This document shows positions 23,236-34,720 of a stretch of 64,000 nucleotides of DNA, one piece after another. The notes beneath the pieces were generated by a model. The model ran no database searches. It was given only the letters and a program-made list of their open reading frames with translations, and was not told the origin of the DNA. Origin of the DNA: Fragum whitleyi (lineage: Eukaryota > Mollusca > Bivalvia > Cardiida > Cardiidae). The stretch's first letter is position 1; each line of letters starts with the position of its first letter. Location: NCBI GenBank assembly GCA_948146395.1, contig OX411544.1, positions 38,348,630-38,412,629 on the forward strand. Direction: 5' to 3'. A program made the translations under genes and the position numbers.

Positions 23236-24429
23236 ATGGCAAACCAAACACAGATGACATACGAGAAGTTCATTTACGAAGCATTCAGCTTTGAAAAACC
23301 TATACAGTTGCACGTGCGTCTTGTCCTCGTGCTGATGACATTTTTCATCAACACTGTCGTCATATATGTGTTGTCACAGAGAAAACTAAGAAGTTTAACC
23401 AACATGATTCTTGTTGCCATAGCAATTGCTGACACATTGACTGGTCTAGTGACCTTACCAACCTACTTGATGGTCTACACGCGGACAGGGTCTGACAGCG
23501 ATAAAAATGTACCTGATTATTATAATTATTATTATGATCATTATGATTATGGAGACCCCAATTTTACGTCACCTGAAGACATCGAATACTATAGAAACCT
23601 CACATACATCGGGAATGGAAATACTTACGATTCATATTACATTTTAAACAAATCTTTGTGCCAAGCTTTTATGATCGCAGAATTCTATTTTTCCAGGGTA
23701 TTTCACACGATTTCAATATGGTTGACGGTATACCTTGCAGCTCAAAGATACATTTGTTTAAAGCTACCATTCAAAAGTGATAAGATATTTAACACAAGGC
23801 ACACTGTCATAGCGGTCACTGTAATTGTGATAGCTGCACCGATTCTTCATTTGTATCACCTTGTTGACGATAAAACTAAAGACGGATACTGCTCTTGGAG
23901 TCTTGAAGGCGACTGTACAGAGAGTTGTGTTCATTTATGGGCAACGCTAATATTTCGTCACGTGATTCCTTGTGCAGTGCTAACAGCTACCACTGCAGCA
24001 TTTGTGCATCTTCTCTTGGGCAGCAAAATAAATGTTGCAAATGATGCCAGGGTGAGAGAGAATCGACGGGTTTCTATCATTGTTATCATCGTCGTCATTA
24101 CTTTCTTGATTCCAGAATTTCCGTACGGGATTTTCCTGTTTTACTCGACTGTAAAGGGACATTTAAGATTAGCGAGTCTTAATAGCTTACAAACAAATAG
24201 AGCAGTCCATATAGCGTATGAAATCTGTCTCCTTTTGTCTTTTAATGTCAATTTCTATGTGTTCGTCTTTATGAATAGGCGGTTTCGTTTGAAACTTAAA
24301 GAACTGTTTTCGTGTGAGTTTAGAAACAGAGACACTATTACAAGCAATAGAGCTAGAAATGGAACCTTTACAAGAAACGTTATGGAAATGAATCGTCTAA
24401 ACAATGAGCAAGACAATGAAGATCAATAG
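23236..24429 (+). CDS. Neuropeptide-receptor-like GPCR (FMRFamide/sex-peptide receptor, Srw type), 397 aa, intronless
   Basis: This is a seven-helix plasma-membrane receptor, probably for a peptide. TM1 is about 28-48 and TM2 is NMILVAIAIADTLTGL with Asp66. TM3 starts at Cys142 and ends IWLTVYLAAQRYICLKLPF (161-179), typical of the FMRFamide/myosuppressin/sex-peptide receptor group with QRY in place of DRY. TM4 is 190-208, TM5 234-260, TM6 carries FLIPEFPYGIF, and TM7 ends SFNVNFYVFVFMNRRFR, matching NxNFxxY/F and the basic helix 8. N-glycosylation sites are at 3, 109, 121 and 138. Loop 1 is unusually long (about 83-140) and rich in Tyr/Asp/Asn; loop 2 has three cysteines. The start is the ATG at 23236 (A at -3, G at +4); nine codons open upstream begin with TTG only. 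The exact ligand is not deducible. Confidence 0.92.
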   Translation: MANQTQMTYEKFIYEAFSFEKPIQLHVRLVLVLMTFFINTVVIYVLSQRKLRSLTNMILVAIAIADTLTGLVTLPTYLMVYTRTGSDSDKNVPDYYNYYYDHYDYGDPNFTSPEDIEYYRNLTYIGNGNTYDSYYILNKSLCQAFMIAEFYFSRVFHTISIWLTVYLAAQRYICLKLPFKSDKIFNTRHTVIAVTVIVIAAPILHLYHLVDDKTKDGYCSWSLEGDCTESCVHLWATLIFRHVIPCAVLTATTAAFVHLLLGSKINVANDARVRENRRVSIIVIIVVITFLIPEFPYGIFLFYSTVKGHLRLASLNSLQTNRAVHIAYEICLLLSFNVNFYVFVFMNRRFRLKLKELFSCEFRNRDTITSNRARNGTFTRNVMEMNRLNNEQDNEDQ

Positions 24430-25238
24430 GTAAACAGAAACTGTAGAAAGTTATGAGTTTTGTATGTGTGTTGTTGTTTTTTCGCTCGTTCGTACATTAT
24501 TTAGGAACTTCCAAACGGGTCAAATTGGGGTCTGGCATGTAACGGTTTCAGTGTTTTGTCATCATGGCATTTTTGAGAATAACACAGATTTCAATTTTAA
24601 TTCGTGAAATGAACGATATGTGCATAATCCCTTTGTTGCATTCTGGTCTTAAACTTAGAATGAAGAACTTCTATTCTTTCTAGTTTAAAGATTAAGTTCA
24701 GCTTGTATAACAAAGTCGAGATACATACGTTTTGTTTCGATTCAATGGTTTTTAGAATTCAGACTGCACTATAATTTGTGGCATCACCTTCAAAGTGGTC
24801 TTACTGATAAGATAGATAATATTTATAGTGTCATTTTGCTCTCTTGTACAATATAAATTAATTCATAATAAAACTTTATCACAATTTGAATCTAATAGAA
24901 ACAATTTTTTGTGGAATCATCTTTTATGGTTGGGTAGTGTCCGTCGCCACTTCTCATCACCTTAGACCTGAAGTTTCCTCATTGTAAAAGGGGTTCATTA
25001 ACATAATAGTTTTTTTCTCTAATTTCTTTAAATATCGTGGCCCAAATTAAATGAATGCAATTTCGTTTTCAGAAAAAAAACCAAATACATTGTATAAACA
25101 TTAGGCAATTTCAAATAAAATTGAGTTTGAAAAACTTAACAAAGAAAACAAGCGGTCTAATGTGTAAACTTTTGACTTCTAGCATTCCAACTGAAGATAT
25201 TTCTGTACGAAACTGAGGACGCCTGGACATTATGCTAT
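24430..25238 (+). other. 3' flank of GPCR 2
   Basis: This is likely 3' UTR up to about 24890, followed by AT-rich DNA with no recognised feature. Confidence 0.45.
24867..24872 (+). terminator. Candidate polyadenylation signal of GPCR 2
   Basis: AATAAA lies 438 bases after the stop codon. The hexamer is plausible for the 3' end, but unsupported by transcript evidence. Confidence 0.35.
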
Positions 25239-25637
25239 TTGTTATTCTGCGTAATAAATGAACTGGCAGGGCGGGGCTTAAGTGTGACGTAATTTGGCGA
25301 GTTTACTTTTCAATAGTTTGGCTTCTTTCAAATTGTAGTCGGTAATCATCGTTAACGCGTGCAAATAACTGTACCCAAAAACCTAAAGGAATCACGTGCT
25401 TTGAGAGAGTGAACACATTTCATCGTTTGGTTACCAATACCTCGTAACTTCAGCTTGATTAAGCTGAAGTTACGGGGATTTGGTTACCAATCCACGATTT
25501 AAGGTTACAGGTTATTTATGTCGACTCTCTTAGGAAGTAGCTTATTTTAGATAAAAGCTGATTTCCCTTAACCTTAAGTGCAACGACCCGTTACTTAGGC
25601 TCCGCCCTGCCAGGGCATTAATCATGGATAATACCTA
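25239..25637 (+). mobile_element. Family E element, copy 1
   Basis: The terminal inverted repeats carry the core CTGGCAGGGCGGGGCTTAAG at the left and its complement at the right, extending outward to GTTATTCTGCG / GGATAATAC. The centre holds its own palindrome (CTTCAGCTTGATTAAGCTGA near 25450-25469). An inverted copy lies at 27157-27512. No coding capacity; superfamily not determined. Confidence 0.8.
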
Positions 25638-25755
25638 CGTGCAAAAAACAAACGCAATTACATTGTTGGCCTCTTGAGTTATTCCATTTTTTATATATAT
25701 CAAATATTTATTCCGGGAGCGTAAGCCGTATGTGACGTATTTTTTTTAAACAATA

Positions 25756-26102
25756 CAGTCAATCTTGCTCGAGCGACCACGCCTATTAAGCGACCAATTT
25801 TAATATGCGACCGTTTTCAGAATCCCCTTTCTCAGTACATGATATCTGACAAAATGGATATCATTGTTACAAAATTTATCATAAATTATTCCTATGTTGT
25901 TAAAACTCAATAGAATCGTCTCATTGAGACGATTCTTATGAGTGTTTTACAACACAGGATATTTGAGAAATTCTAAAAAATATACATACTCAATAAAATT
26001 TATGTTTCCTATTTGTAAACAAAATTTGTATCAAGCGACCATTTTCTTTAACGACCGCTTTTTGGTGGTCCCGTAAGTGGTCGCTTAATACAAGTTTTAC
26101 TG
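25756..26102 (+). mobile_element. Family G TA-flanked MITE, copy 1
   Basis: TA-flanked ends CAGTCAATCTTGCTCGAGCG and the complement of CTTAATACAAGTTTTACTG give an imperfect TIR of about 25 bp. Subterminal 'GCGACCAC' motifs occur at both ends, and a perfect central palindrome GAATCGTCTCATTGAGACGA lies at 25913 onward. About 347 bp, no coding capacity. Weaker relatives lie at 6117-6350 and 50609-50900. Confidence 0.75.
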
Positions 26103-26109
26103 TACTATC

Positions 26110-26585
26110 ACAATTATGATTATGTAAAGGAAATGAAATAATTGTTTCGTGATGATTCTTAAAATAGAAATTGTCTCCGTGTTTTCACCTTAAATCGGAT
26201 TTGAAAAGTGCATCCCTCTTCCTTTCTATTACCCTTTAAAAGAAAGGTGTAGTTGAATTACTATCATTTTATTTCGATTTCTGTTCAACGTAAGACAATC
26301 GTCTATTTAATATTTTCTATTTAGTTGACTTTGTTTATGGCGGTCGAAAGCCATTTCTCCTGCTTATGCAAGTGCAAGTATTGAATTCATTGTGCAATTG
26401 CAAACGAAAAACAATGTGTTTCTCACAGCCCGAAATCATAAAGTACTTATTTATCATTGTTATTGACTATTTCTTAAGTGCTTCCCGTTGGCAACAATTG
26501 CATTATTAATTATTGCCAGCATCCGTTATTTTTTCAGACCATTGAATTTTATCTTTTACAATTGACCGTGTGATAACATCCAAAT
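26110..26585. other. Intergenic, nothing recognised
   Basis: AT-rich DNA between two small elements. No gene or repeat was recognised. Confidence 0.5.
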
Positions 26586-26588
26586 TGA

Positions 26589-26866
26589 TATTTTTTTATA
26601 TCACGTGGACATTTTTAGAACAATGATATAATGCGGTTATTTCTAGAAACTTGCATTTCTGCAGGAAACACCGTTGAAAACAAGGCAAATAGAGGTTATA
26701 TGATAATCTTATTACGTACTTAAAGATTTGTATGAAAAAATATTTAACCCGATTGTGGGAAATGATAATTGTCTCAGCAGTGCCTCGACAATTATCAATT
26801 CCCCCCATCTTGTTAGATATTTTTTCATACAAAATACTTAGCGCGTATTGTATATATAGACATGTC
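26589..26866 (+). mobile_element. Foldback element family D, copy 2
   Basis: It shares 'AATGATATAATGCGGTTATT' and 'AATAGAGGTTAT' with copy 1. It ends in a palindrome at 26703-26866 with arms TTGTATGAAAAAATATTTAA and TTAGATATTTTTTCATACAA and a tip GTCTCAGCAGTGCCTCGAC. An open minus-strand frame of 174 codons across this copy is a by-product of repeat sequence. Confidence 0.7.
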
Positions 26867-27156
26867 CATACTAAAATCTTTAGTTGGTAAAATTTAAACA
26901 GTCTTTTCCTCATTTTTAAGAAAGAAAACAAATGGACAATTGTGAAAGTTCTTGCTACGTAAGCAAATATTAGAGGATCCAAAATCCAAGCGTAGATATT
27001 TCTTTCAGGGGCGTCAAAAAGCGGGGTTTCTGTAGATGTTGGTAGATGTTGGTCAATTTTTAACAAGACGTCAAAACTGCAAATTAAAATAAATAGAATA
27101 AAGAAAAGAATATATGACATACGGCAGTTTTGAGATTATGAGAGGATGACAATGCA

Positions 27157-27512
27157 TGATTGTTATTATCCACGATTAATGCCCTGGCAGGGCGGAGCCT
27201 AAGTAACGGGTCGTTGCACTTAAGGTTAAGGGAAATCAGCTTTTATCTAAAATAACCTTCTTCTAAAGAGAGTCGACATAAATAACTCGAGAACTTAATC
27301 AAGCTGAGGGTTTGGTAACCAAACAGTGAAATGTGTTCACTCTCTCAAAGCACGTGAATTCTTAAGGTTTTAGGATACAGTTATTTGCACGCGTCAACGA
27401 TGATTACCGACTAAAATTTGAAAGAACCCAAACTTTTGAAAAGTAAACTCCCCGAATTACGTCATGTTTAAGCCCCGCCCTATCAGTTCATTAAATACGC
27501 AGAATAATTTAT
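27157..27512 (-). mobile_element. Family E element, copy 2 (inverted)
   Basis: This is the reverse complement of 25239-25637 over its length, with TIR cores CCCTGGCAGGGCGGAGCCTA and AAGCCCCGCCCTATCAGTTC. The central palindrome of copy 1 is deleted here. The two copies face each other around 25638-27156. Confidence 0.8.
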
Positions 27513-27589
27513 TGAATTATAAGAGGGAAAGACAGCTGCCTGCTCAAAGTCCGTAAACATTCTCTACGTTACAAAATAAACAACGCGTC

Positions 27590-27650
27590 TGGCTCACAAC
27601 CCTAGGGTCGTGAGTTTGATCCCATCCTCGACTCAACTTTTATCTGAAAT
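27590..27650 (+). repeat. Possible tRNA-like fragment
   Basis: The block GTCTGGCTCACAACCCTAGG then GTCGTGAGTTTGATCCC resembles an anticodon arm plus B box. There is no A box and no acceptor pairing, so it is at most a SINE remnant. Confidence 0.25.
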
Positions 27651-27788
27651 TTAACTAAAAGTGTGGTGTTATCTGTCAACTTCTTCCAACTGACGAAAAA
27701 ACAACAACAGCGCCTTAGTGGGAATGGCTGCTGGTGGCTCAGATGATTGGCTGCTGTCGTATTGATGTGACATACAAGAGGAAAAAAG

Positions 27789-27919
27789 CCCTGCTTTCAG
27801 GATGACAAAAAAGTTTTAACAGTTTGCCAATTATTCCCCGCTTTACACGCTAGTGCACGTGCATATCGGGGTACAATTGGAAAACTGTTTGCACCTTTTT
27901 GTCATCCTGAAAGCAGGGC
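27789..27919. mobile_element. Family B palindromic element, copy 1
   Basis: A 131-bp inverted repeat from CCCTGCTTTCAGGATGACAA to its complement, with the centre CCCCGCTTTACACG...CGTGCATATCGGGG. It is the first of seven related copies; the others are at 31420, 35158, 40826, 52834, 56279 and 59148. The whole element is an imperfect palindrome with no coding capacity. Confidence 0.8.
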
Positions 27920-27984
27920 AGAACGACTGTTGGAAACGGCGTTCAATCTCAAAGAAAAACAAACAAATATCTGATGAAACCATG

Positions 27985-28012
27985 CAAAAAAAAAAAAAAA
28001 AAAAAGAAAAAA
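27985..28012 (+). repeat. A-rich simple repeat
   Basis: A run of A with occasional G, 27 bases long. Open frames through it on both strands are not genes. Confidence 0.8.
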
Positions 28013-28654
28013 AGAAAACGGGATTGTTGACTTGGCGTTCACAAAGACGTTTTAATATTGTTTTCAATAATGTACCTTGACCAAAATAGGACTTGCCTGT
28101 CAAAAAAATTACAAATCCAAAAATGTGGAATTACGCATTTAGGTTCTAGGCAGTTGCTTTGTTTAGCAATGTTTTAACCAAATTCTGGACATCACTTGAA
28201 AAATGTCTCGATGTTATGCATCATGATTTTTTTCGTTAACTTTAAATTCGGAATTATGATAGTTGATACTGATTGGTATTTTGCGCTAAATCGCCTTTTA
28301 ATTGTTAAAATTAGCCTGAAATAAGTTTACATCTTTTTGTGTATATTTCAAAAGAGAAAAAACTAAACGGTCAGTGTTTGTTTAAAATAACAAATGGTTG
28401 ATACGATATATTTTTAGGATCTATTTTTGAAAGTTTTTATCGTAACAGTTCTCTATGACTTAACTTTTTCATCTGAGCATATCAATTTACATTAATTTTG
28501 CGTAAAACAATATTAAAACAATAGCGGAGAGTTTATCTGCTCAACGAGTTTAGTGCAGTCCCAAACTCTTATGCATAAATAATTTACACTTGACGGACGC
28601 TAGACAGAAATAGCGAATGCATTAAGCGTATGTGCAGGGAACACAATTGATTTC

Positions 28655-29088
28655 CAGTTAGTGACATCGTGAAATTGACATTCATTTCAATCAAAACCAT
28701 TCTAAATCACTCACTCAGCGCTGCATTCATTCATTCCAAACACTCACTCAAACAATTCAAAAACGTTCCAAAAGCACTTAAAAGATAAGATCAACAACTA
28801 CATTCAAAATAAACAAAGCTATAGTAAATCGCTATTTCACTGACATAATTGAATTTTTATCGTCTGATTGGTCCTTGAAGAGATGGAAAACTATGTTTAG
28901 GAAACTGTAAGAATATTCTTTAAAGGGAGGTAATTAATATTGCTAATTTACTTCATCCTGAGCAAAATTAGCGATATTGGATGACCTCCCTTTAATTTCA
29001 CTGAAAACTCGCTCCACACACCCGTTCAATTCATTCCTAAAATGTTCCAATATATTTCATCTTGTCAATTTCGCGATGTTCTCAACTG
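28655..29088 (+). mobile_element. Family A MITE, copy 1
   Basis: The ends are CAGTTAGTGACATCGTGAAA and the complement of TTTCGCGATGTTCTCAACTG. The interior has CATTCATTCATTCC and a central hairpin of about 70 bp at 28920-28993 (GGGAGGTAATTAATATTGCT...TTAGCGATATTGGATGACCT). About 434 bp, no coding capacity. TA follows the right end. Confidence 0.8.
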
Positions 29089-29099
29089 TATATAATGTC

Positions 29100-29528
29100 T
29101 TTTCGGTGGGTGTAAAGATTTTCGTACGCCTTACATCCTCAATGCATCCCTAAATAGAGTTGAACTTACTTTAATGACCCTGTAGAATGTGTCCTTTGAA
29201 AAAAAGGTTAGGACAGATGAAAATAACAAATCGACATAGCAGTTCGTAAAACAATAAGATTCTAAGATAAGAAGCAAAAAGAACATTAATTCCATACTAA
29301 GGCGTCTATTTCATTTTTATCTGTGAAAAGATAAAAACAAGTACTCATCCGTCACGAGAAGAAATCGTTTTATTTTCTTGTTATCATGGTAATTTATCCC
29401 ATAGAAAGTCATGAAATATTTGTCTGTTGGAACGGTTCTTCATAGATGTTCACGACGCTTTAGAGAAAAAAGGGAATGAGTTTGCATTCGGTCGGATATA
29501 ATGTTAACTTGTACTTAAACCACGAAGC
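29100..29528. other. Intergenic, nothing recognised
   Basis: No gene or shared repeat was recognised. Confidence 0.5.
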
Positions 29529-29529
29529 T

Positions 29530-29767
29530 GGGGCCCGTTTAACGTAACATCTTACGATCATTTTTTGCGTAAGTCAATAATTTAAGTTTCTTCTAAAGAA
29601 GTAACTACGTATGAAATTCTGTCATGTATCATGTTATTGGAATCGTCTTCTTTAGACGATCTTCTTTAGACGATAATAATGAGATATTGCAAGATAGAAT
29701 CTAGTAAGGATTTGTGATTTTGACTTACGATTAATTTTTTCGTAAGCAGTTTAGTGAAACGGGCTCC
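29530..29767 (+). mobile_element. 238-bp MITE with GGGGCCCGTTT ends
   Basis: The TIRs are GGGGCCCGTTTAACGTAACA and the complement of AGTTTAGTGAAACGGGCTCC, with subterminal CTTACGAT...TTTTTTCGTAAG repeats. A direct repeat of 'CTTCTTTAGACGAT' lies near the centre. No coding capacity. The target duplication was not resolved. Confidence 0.7.
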
Positions 29768-29859
29768 TGTTTCTACCAGCAAAGTGAAAAGGTCTTAAGT
29801 CTCCGTTCAGACTTCGCGGATGTTAACATTTTAACCATGAATCTAAATATGTGACTTAA

Positions 29860-30985
29860 AGTGCCGACCCTGGTCAGACTACGCGATCTGCGCAGACTGA
29901 CTAGGGTCGAAACCTTGTGCATTATGCCGATTTTCTAAAACATAGAATGATTTCCGTGTAAGAATTTTTGAAATGCAACCTCTGATTGGCTTGTACTGGA
30001 ACTTAACCCCTTCAAAAATTATTTTTTTCGTTCAATTCCAAAACGATCCACTTTTTCGTGGTTTTGGAAAGTAAGTGCTTAAGTAGGACGGGGTTTTCCC
30101 CATGAACTTTTATTCGCCTCATACTACACTTATCTTAAGATACATATAATTTCCCTTAAAATAGAGTCACGAGATGATAGAGATTGGTGACTAGAATCTT
30201 GTGATGACATATTGGATAAGAAGGAGTTACGAGGATTTGGTCGCTAATTTGCGAGATATATACATTATTCGTTATTTTCAAGCAATTGGGTGTTTCCATA
30301 TACCTTTTTTTCTTTCTCCCCATTTTTGAAAATGAACAAGTAATAGAATACTAAAACAAAACAACAAATACAACAAAGAATGAATAAATACGACTTTGTA
30401 AAATACCAATGCTGAGCCTTTAAAATGGAACAGCCTTTATTCAAAACCTTGATATGTACACCGACACACGAAAAAAAGACCATCTGGGAATTCTGTGTAT
30501 TAAATATTTGAAAAAGAGATTGGTTCTAGTACAGGCCAACCAGATGTCGCATTTCAAAACCTCTTTCACAGACAGGTAGATAGAATAATCTTGTTAAAGA
30601 AAACTGACAAAAAGCGGAAATTTTCGACCCTAGTCAGTCTGCACCGTCAGCGCATACTGGCAAGGGTCGACACTTAACGCACTAGTCAGATGGTACCTTT
30701 TTGGCGCGATAAGTTACATATATGTGACTCGACACGCGAAAAGGGTCCATCTGGGAATTCTGTAAAATGAACATTTAGAAAAGAGATTGGTTCAAGGACA
30801 AGACAACCAGAGGTAGCATTTCAAAAATGCTTTCACAGAAAATTCGTTTATCATTCTAGATTCAGAATATTAGAAAATGCGGAGCGTTTCTATCCTAGCC
30901 AATCTGTGCAGTCCGACTAGGGTAGACATTTTACGCACTACCCAGACGGTCCCTATTCGCATGACGGTGTAACATATGAATTCGT
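29860..30985. repeat. Three copies of a palindrome-bearing repeat, one inverted
   Basis: The palindrome GACCCTAGTCAGTCTGC (with complement) occurs at about 29866-29922, 30628-30672 and 30890-30938. The flank 'CCATCTGGGAATTCTG..AGAGATTGGTTC' and 'GCATTTCAAAA' is shared by 30460-30690 and 30730-30955 as a tandem pair of about 265 bp. It appears reversed at 29940-30000. A frame at 30265-30483 is not convincing as a gene. Confidence 0.65.
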
Positions 30986-31100
30986 CCTTGTCATAAGACA
31001 TTGACCTTAGTGTCTGCAGATTGTATCAATGCTTAGTATTGTTTTGTTTAGGTTTTGCCAACAGATGGACAAGCCGACCGGTGAACAGGGGTAAAACAAA

Positions 31101-31144
31101 GACCCCCCCCCCCCCCCCCCCAAAAAAAAAAAAAAAAAAAAAAA
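31101..31144 (+). repeat. C-run joined to A-run
   Basis: About 19 C followed by about 23 A. Low-complexity sequence; glycine/phenylalanine-rich open frames across it are artefacts. Confidence 0.9.
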
Positions 31145-31419
31145 CGGAAAAAATTAGGGAAGGTTGAATTATGATCGAGTTCCGCTGGAAGAAAAAGGAA
31201 TCGAGAAGTGTCAAAATATTTATTTACATCCACAGGCAATTGTTTTACACTCCTTTTGGGATATAGGTTATTATCATATGGTATTAAAACTTATTGGACA
31301 ATTTTCTAATTGTGAAACAATCGCCCTTGTTAAAACGGTATATATTAAATATTTTTTATTTATGATATTATAACAATTATCAGGAAACGAGTCCGGCGTT
31401 TAGTATGTGAAAACGTTTG

Positions 31420-31526
31420 GAGACGTTTAGAAATTGAACATTACTTTGCAGGCTAGTGCGCGTGCAAAGCTGCGTAGCATTTTTCAAACGCTTAGAGAAA
31501 GTTTTCATCCTGAACACAGGACAGGG
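31420..31526. mobile_element. Family B palindromic element, copy 2 (decayed)
   Basis: It contains the central CGCGTGCAAAGC and right end TCATCCTGAACACAGGACAG. The left arm is strongly diverged. Confidence 0.55.
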
Positions 31527-31814
31527 GTGTGATGCGAAGGTCGCGAAATGTTTGTCCAACAGATGTTTATATTGACAGAGAAGATGAAACGCAGCTCAAT
31601 GTTGACTCTGTCCTATATATAAGATTACCGACCTCTTTGTTGTATGTAGACTGTATTGACACAGCAATCTTGTATTGGTATCAATTAGGCCACCGATTTA
31701 GAGTGGAGAGTGTTTTATTTCTTTCTCAACATGACTGGTGGCCCTTTGCGTCTGTGGATGGTCATGATGCCTTCTTATGGGGGATTCTTGCATTTTCAGT
31801 CACTTGCGAAATAG

Positions 31815-31860
31815 TAAGCATCGTGAAATTGACACTCATTTATATCCATTATCATTATCA
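31815..31860 (+). mobile_element. Family A MITE end fragment
   Basis: GCATCGTGAAATTGACACTC matches the left end of family A elements, but only about 45 bp remain before the trinucleotide repeat begins. Confidence 0.55.
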
Positions 31861-31887
31861 TAATAATAATGATGAATGATAATAAAG

Positions 31888-32098
<211 letters not shown>

Positions 32099-32476
32099 TA
32101 TCATTATTATTATTTTATTATTTATTTGATTGATATAATAATTATTGTTTTCTGATTGTTCTCATAAACATATTTATTTCGTGTAATAAATTTACGAGTA
32201 AGACGAGAGACTAAAGTAGACTAACATATTTTTCTAACCGGGAAAACTACGCCATAATGCTTGGGATGACGTTATTTTCAACCCGAGTTATATAACCTAC
32301 GTGAAAATGTTTATAAGATATCTATCGGTTTAACACAAAATTAGCTTATATTGTGAAAAGCATAAGAAAGTTGGCTAATAAATCCGAATCAATTTATCTC
32401 ACCATCTTAAATGAATAAAAACTCGACACACCTCGGAAGCCTAACGTATTCTTAGAGATCTCAAATTCTTGCAAAA

Positions 32477-32660
32477 GCCGTCATCATAGTTCAGATGGTT
32501 ATGCATAAGACTCTCAATTTTTAAGCGTGATATGGTATGGTTTCGACCCCCGCGGCGGTACATATCTCATCAGACGTGTGTCTCCCACCGATTTTCGGGG
32601 GGTGGGGGTGGGTGGGTTGTGAGTTAGTCGTAAACCAATCAGATCGAGATAAACCCAAAT
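32477..32660 (+). mobile_element. tRNA-derived SINE of a second type
   Basis: The head at 32477-32561 has an A box (TAGTTCAGATGG) and a B box (GGTTTCGACCC), with weak acceptor pairing (GCCGTC against GGCGGT). The body contains a G-rich GGGGGGTGGGGGTGGGTGGG tract at 32597-32616 and differs from the other SINE family. The 3' end is unclear. Confidence 0.55.
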
Positions 32661-33499
32661 TAAATATAATTGTATAAAGAGTAGAAACCGATTGTCTGGG
32701 GTCCGTCAATTATCAATTTAGCCCTTTCCTTTTTTCTCGAAAATTTAGACTGGTCCATATTCAAAGAGATTGTAGATGGCAATGAAAATTGGGTGCAATT
32801 CGAAAATAAGACCATTCGTTGAGGTGAAAAATATTGTTGGAAGAGGAGAAATTGCTTGTATTCTTCTTTTTCTACAATATTTTGTCAGACCTTTCATCAT
32901 GGAATCGTCATATCCAGTTGCTAAAGTAGATTGGTCGAACATATTCTACTTGATAACATCGAAGAATTTAACATATTGACAGAGCGTACAAACCAAGCAT
33001 TTTAGGCCTTCGATTAATTGAGATTTTCTTAGATCTTTGTCCACAAGTTTGGATTGTTCTTTGCATCTGTGGAAAGTCATGCTATTTTTTCAGCATTTCT
33101 CGAAATTTCAATCTCTGGAGGTACTAACTTTTGATTACTATCATCAAAGGTTAATGTCTCTTTGAATTTAAAGCGCATGGATGAATGAAAGATAAATCAT
33201 TGGTTACTTGTTTCAAATAAAATGAAATTGTCAAGTCTAGAAATTTAGAATTCAGAACAATAAAGACTGTATTTTATGTAATGTTCCACTTTGCGTGAAA
33301 AAAGATAATTATTCCACTATAGACAGAGATCAGATCGAGATATAACCAAATAAAATCTAATTGTATAGTGTGTAGAAATTGATTGTCTGGGAGCCGTCAA
33401 TTATTAAATTAGCCCTTTACCATTTCTCGAAATTTTAGACAGGTTCGGATTATAAGAGTGTATGGACAAATATGAAAAGTTAGTGGTATTTGAAATAAA

Positions 33500-34510
33500 A
33501 TAATATTAGTTGAAAATAAGAAATTGATACAACTTTAATTTGTGGATTTATGCCACTTTGATTGCGGCGTCCTGGGCACTTCGAGCAATCCTAAAACCCG
33601 GAGTATCTCAATTGCCTATTCACAATCAAACATCTAACCTACATTTTCCCAAGGCAAGTATTTTATGAACCGGTAAGATTCGTGTCACTTTGAAAATGAA
33701 CAATATGTCACTTGAATGACATTTCCAACAATTTCACATGTGCGCAAGGTCTAGACTCATACCAGTCAATGAATTTACACAGTCTGAAAAGCGTGAGTCT
33801 TTGGCTCGGGTAACAATCGCAGAAAATACTAAGTACATCCTGTTGCCGCATTCGTAAAACCATTTGGCAAATCTTACGATAAACCCCGGATATACGTAGA
33901 CAGAGTGACTATTTTAAAAAATACGGGAAAACCTGGGAAAACCTAGATGTCAGTTGAAATTGCGTAAACCCTTCGAATTTTGAGTTCGACGTCGCCGACG
34001 CTACTAGTTTGAGACAATTTCATGCACTCTTTGTTTCCTTATTCATATAACTTTAAATTCTTGAACAGGTAATTAAAAATCTTAATTCGTGAAAATACTT
34101 TGTTTTAAAGTCTGAATTTAACTTTCAAAATCTGAATCTAAAGACCGCACCTTAAAAGTGCACTAGTTTTTCTAAACTGTTTCCGGCTAAGAAAATGCAC
34201 GATTTTGTTTTTGTTTATATCCATTTATCTATCGTCGCTACCGTAGCATATGCCCATATGGGCAAAGGTTAGTTGGTACGGGGGAGGGGGGGGGGAGATC
34301 GAGGATACATGACGAAACTACTGCTAAGATCCGCCAGGGTTCTTTAATGTGCTCGGTGTCAAACACCGTCTCACGGGACTTCGGAATGTTCTGAATGCGT
34401 ATGGCCGTAGTTTACGAAAATGGCTGAGGGATGTTACGAATGCGTGTGGTGACACAGGCCACCAGGCACACGTGCTTGGTCCGGAAAGAGCGCATTTATA
34501 CATGCAACCT
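33500..34510. other. Intergenic, G-run and an uncharacterised conserved-looking block
   Basis: A G-rich run lies at 34279-34296. The stretch 34320-34500 is less AT-rich and open on the plus strand (34349-34591), with CTCGGTGTCAAACACCGTCT containing a small GGTGT/ACACC hairpin. It reads like repeat or mobile-element DNA rather than a gene. Confidence 0.4.
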
Positions 34511-34672
34511 GAGGTGCGTTTTTTTAGGTTTAAGAATTTTAAGATAGATTTCTTAAGATTTTTAGTCGGTATATCTCAGGCTGCGTCGTAGAATGTCAAC
34601 TGAATCGCGAGAGATAATTCGAATCAAAATCTTAAGATATCTTAAAAATCTGAATTCTTAAAAACTCACCTC
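34511..34672. mobile_element. 162-bp foldback MITE
   Basis: The arms start GAGGTGCGTTTTTTTAGGTT and end with the complement AAAACTCACCTC. They stay complementary for about 55 bp (AGAATTTTAAGAT, CTTAAGATTTT) around a GC-richer loop (GGCTGCGTCGTAG). No coding capacity. Confidence 0.7.
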
Positions 34673-34720
34673 TGCACTACGTTTATGATGCAAAACGTTT
34701 ACGAAAGTTAAATAATGGTA

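Noticed and set aside
26596..27120. 174-codon minus-strand frame as a membrane protein gene
   Set aside because: It runs through a family D foldback element; the hydrophobic composition comes from AT-rich DNA and there are no conserved motifs.
34349..34591. 80-codon plus-strand frame as an exon
   Set aside because: It runs into a foldback MITE, and the upstream block looks like repeat DNA with a small hairpin; no domain is recognisable.
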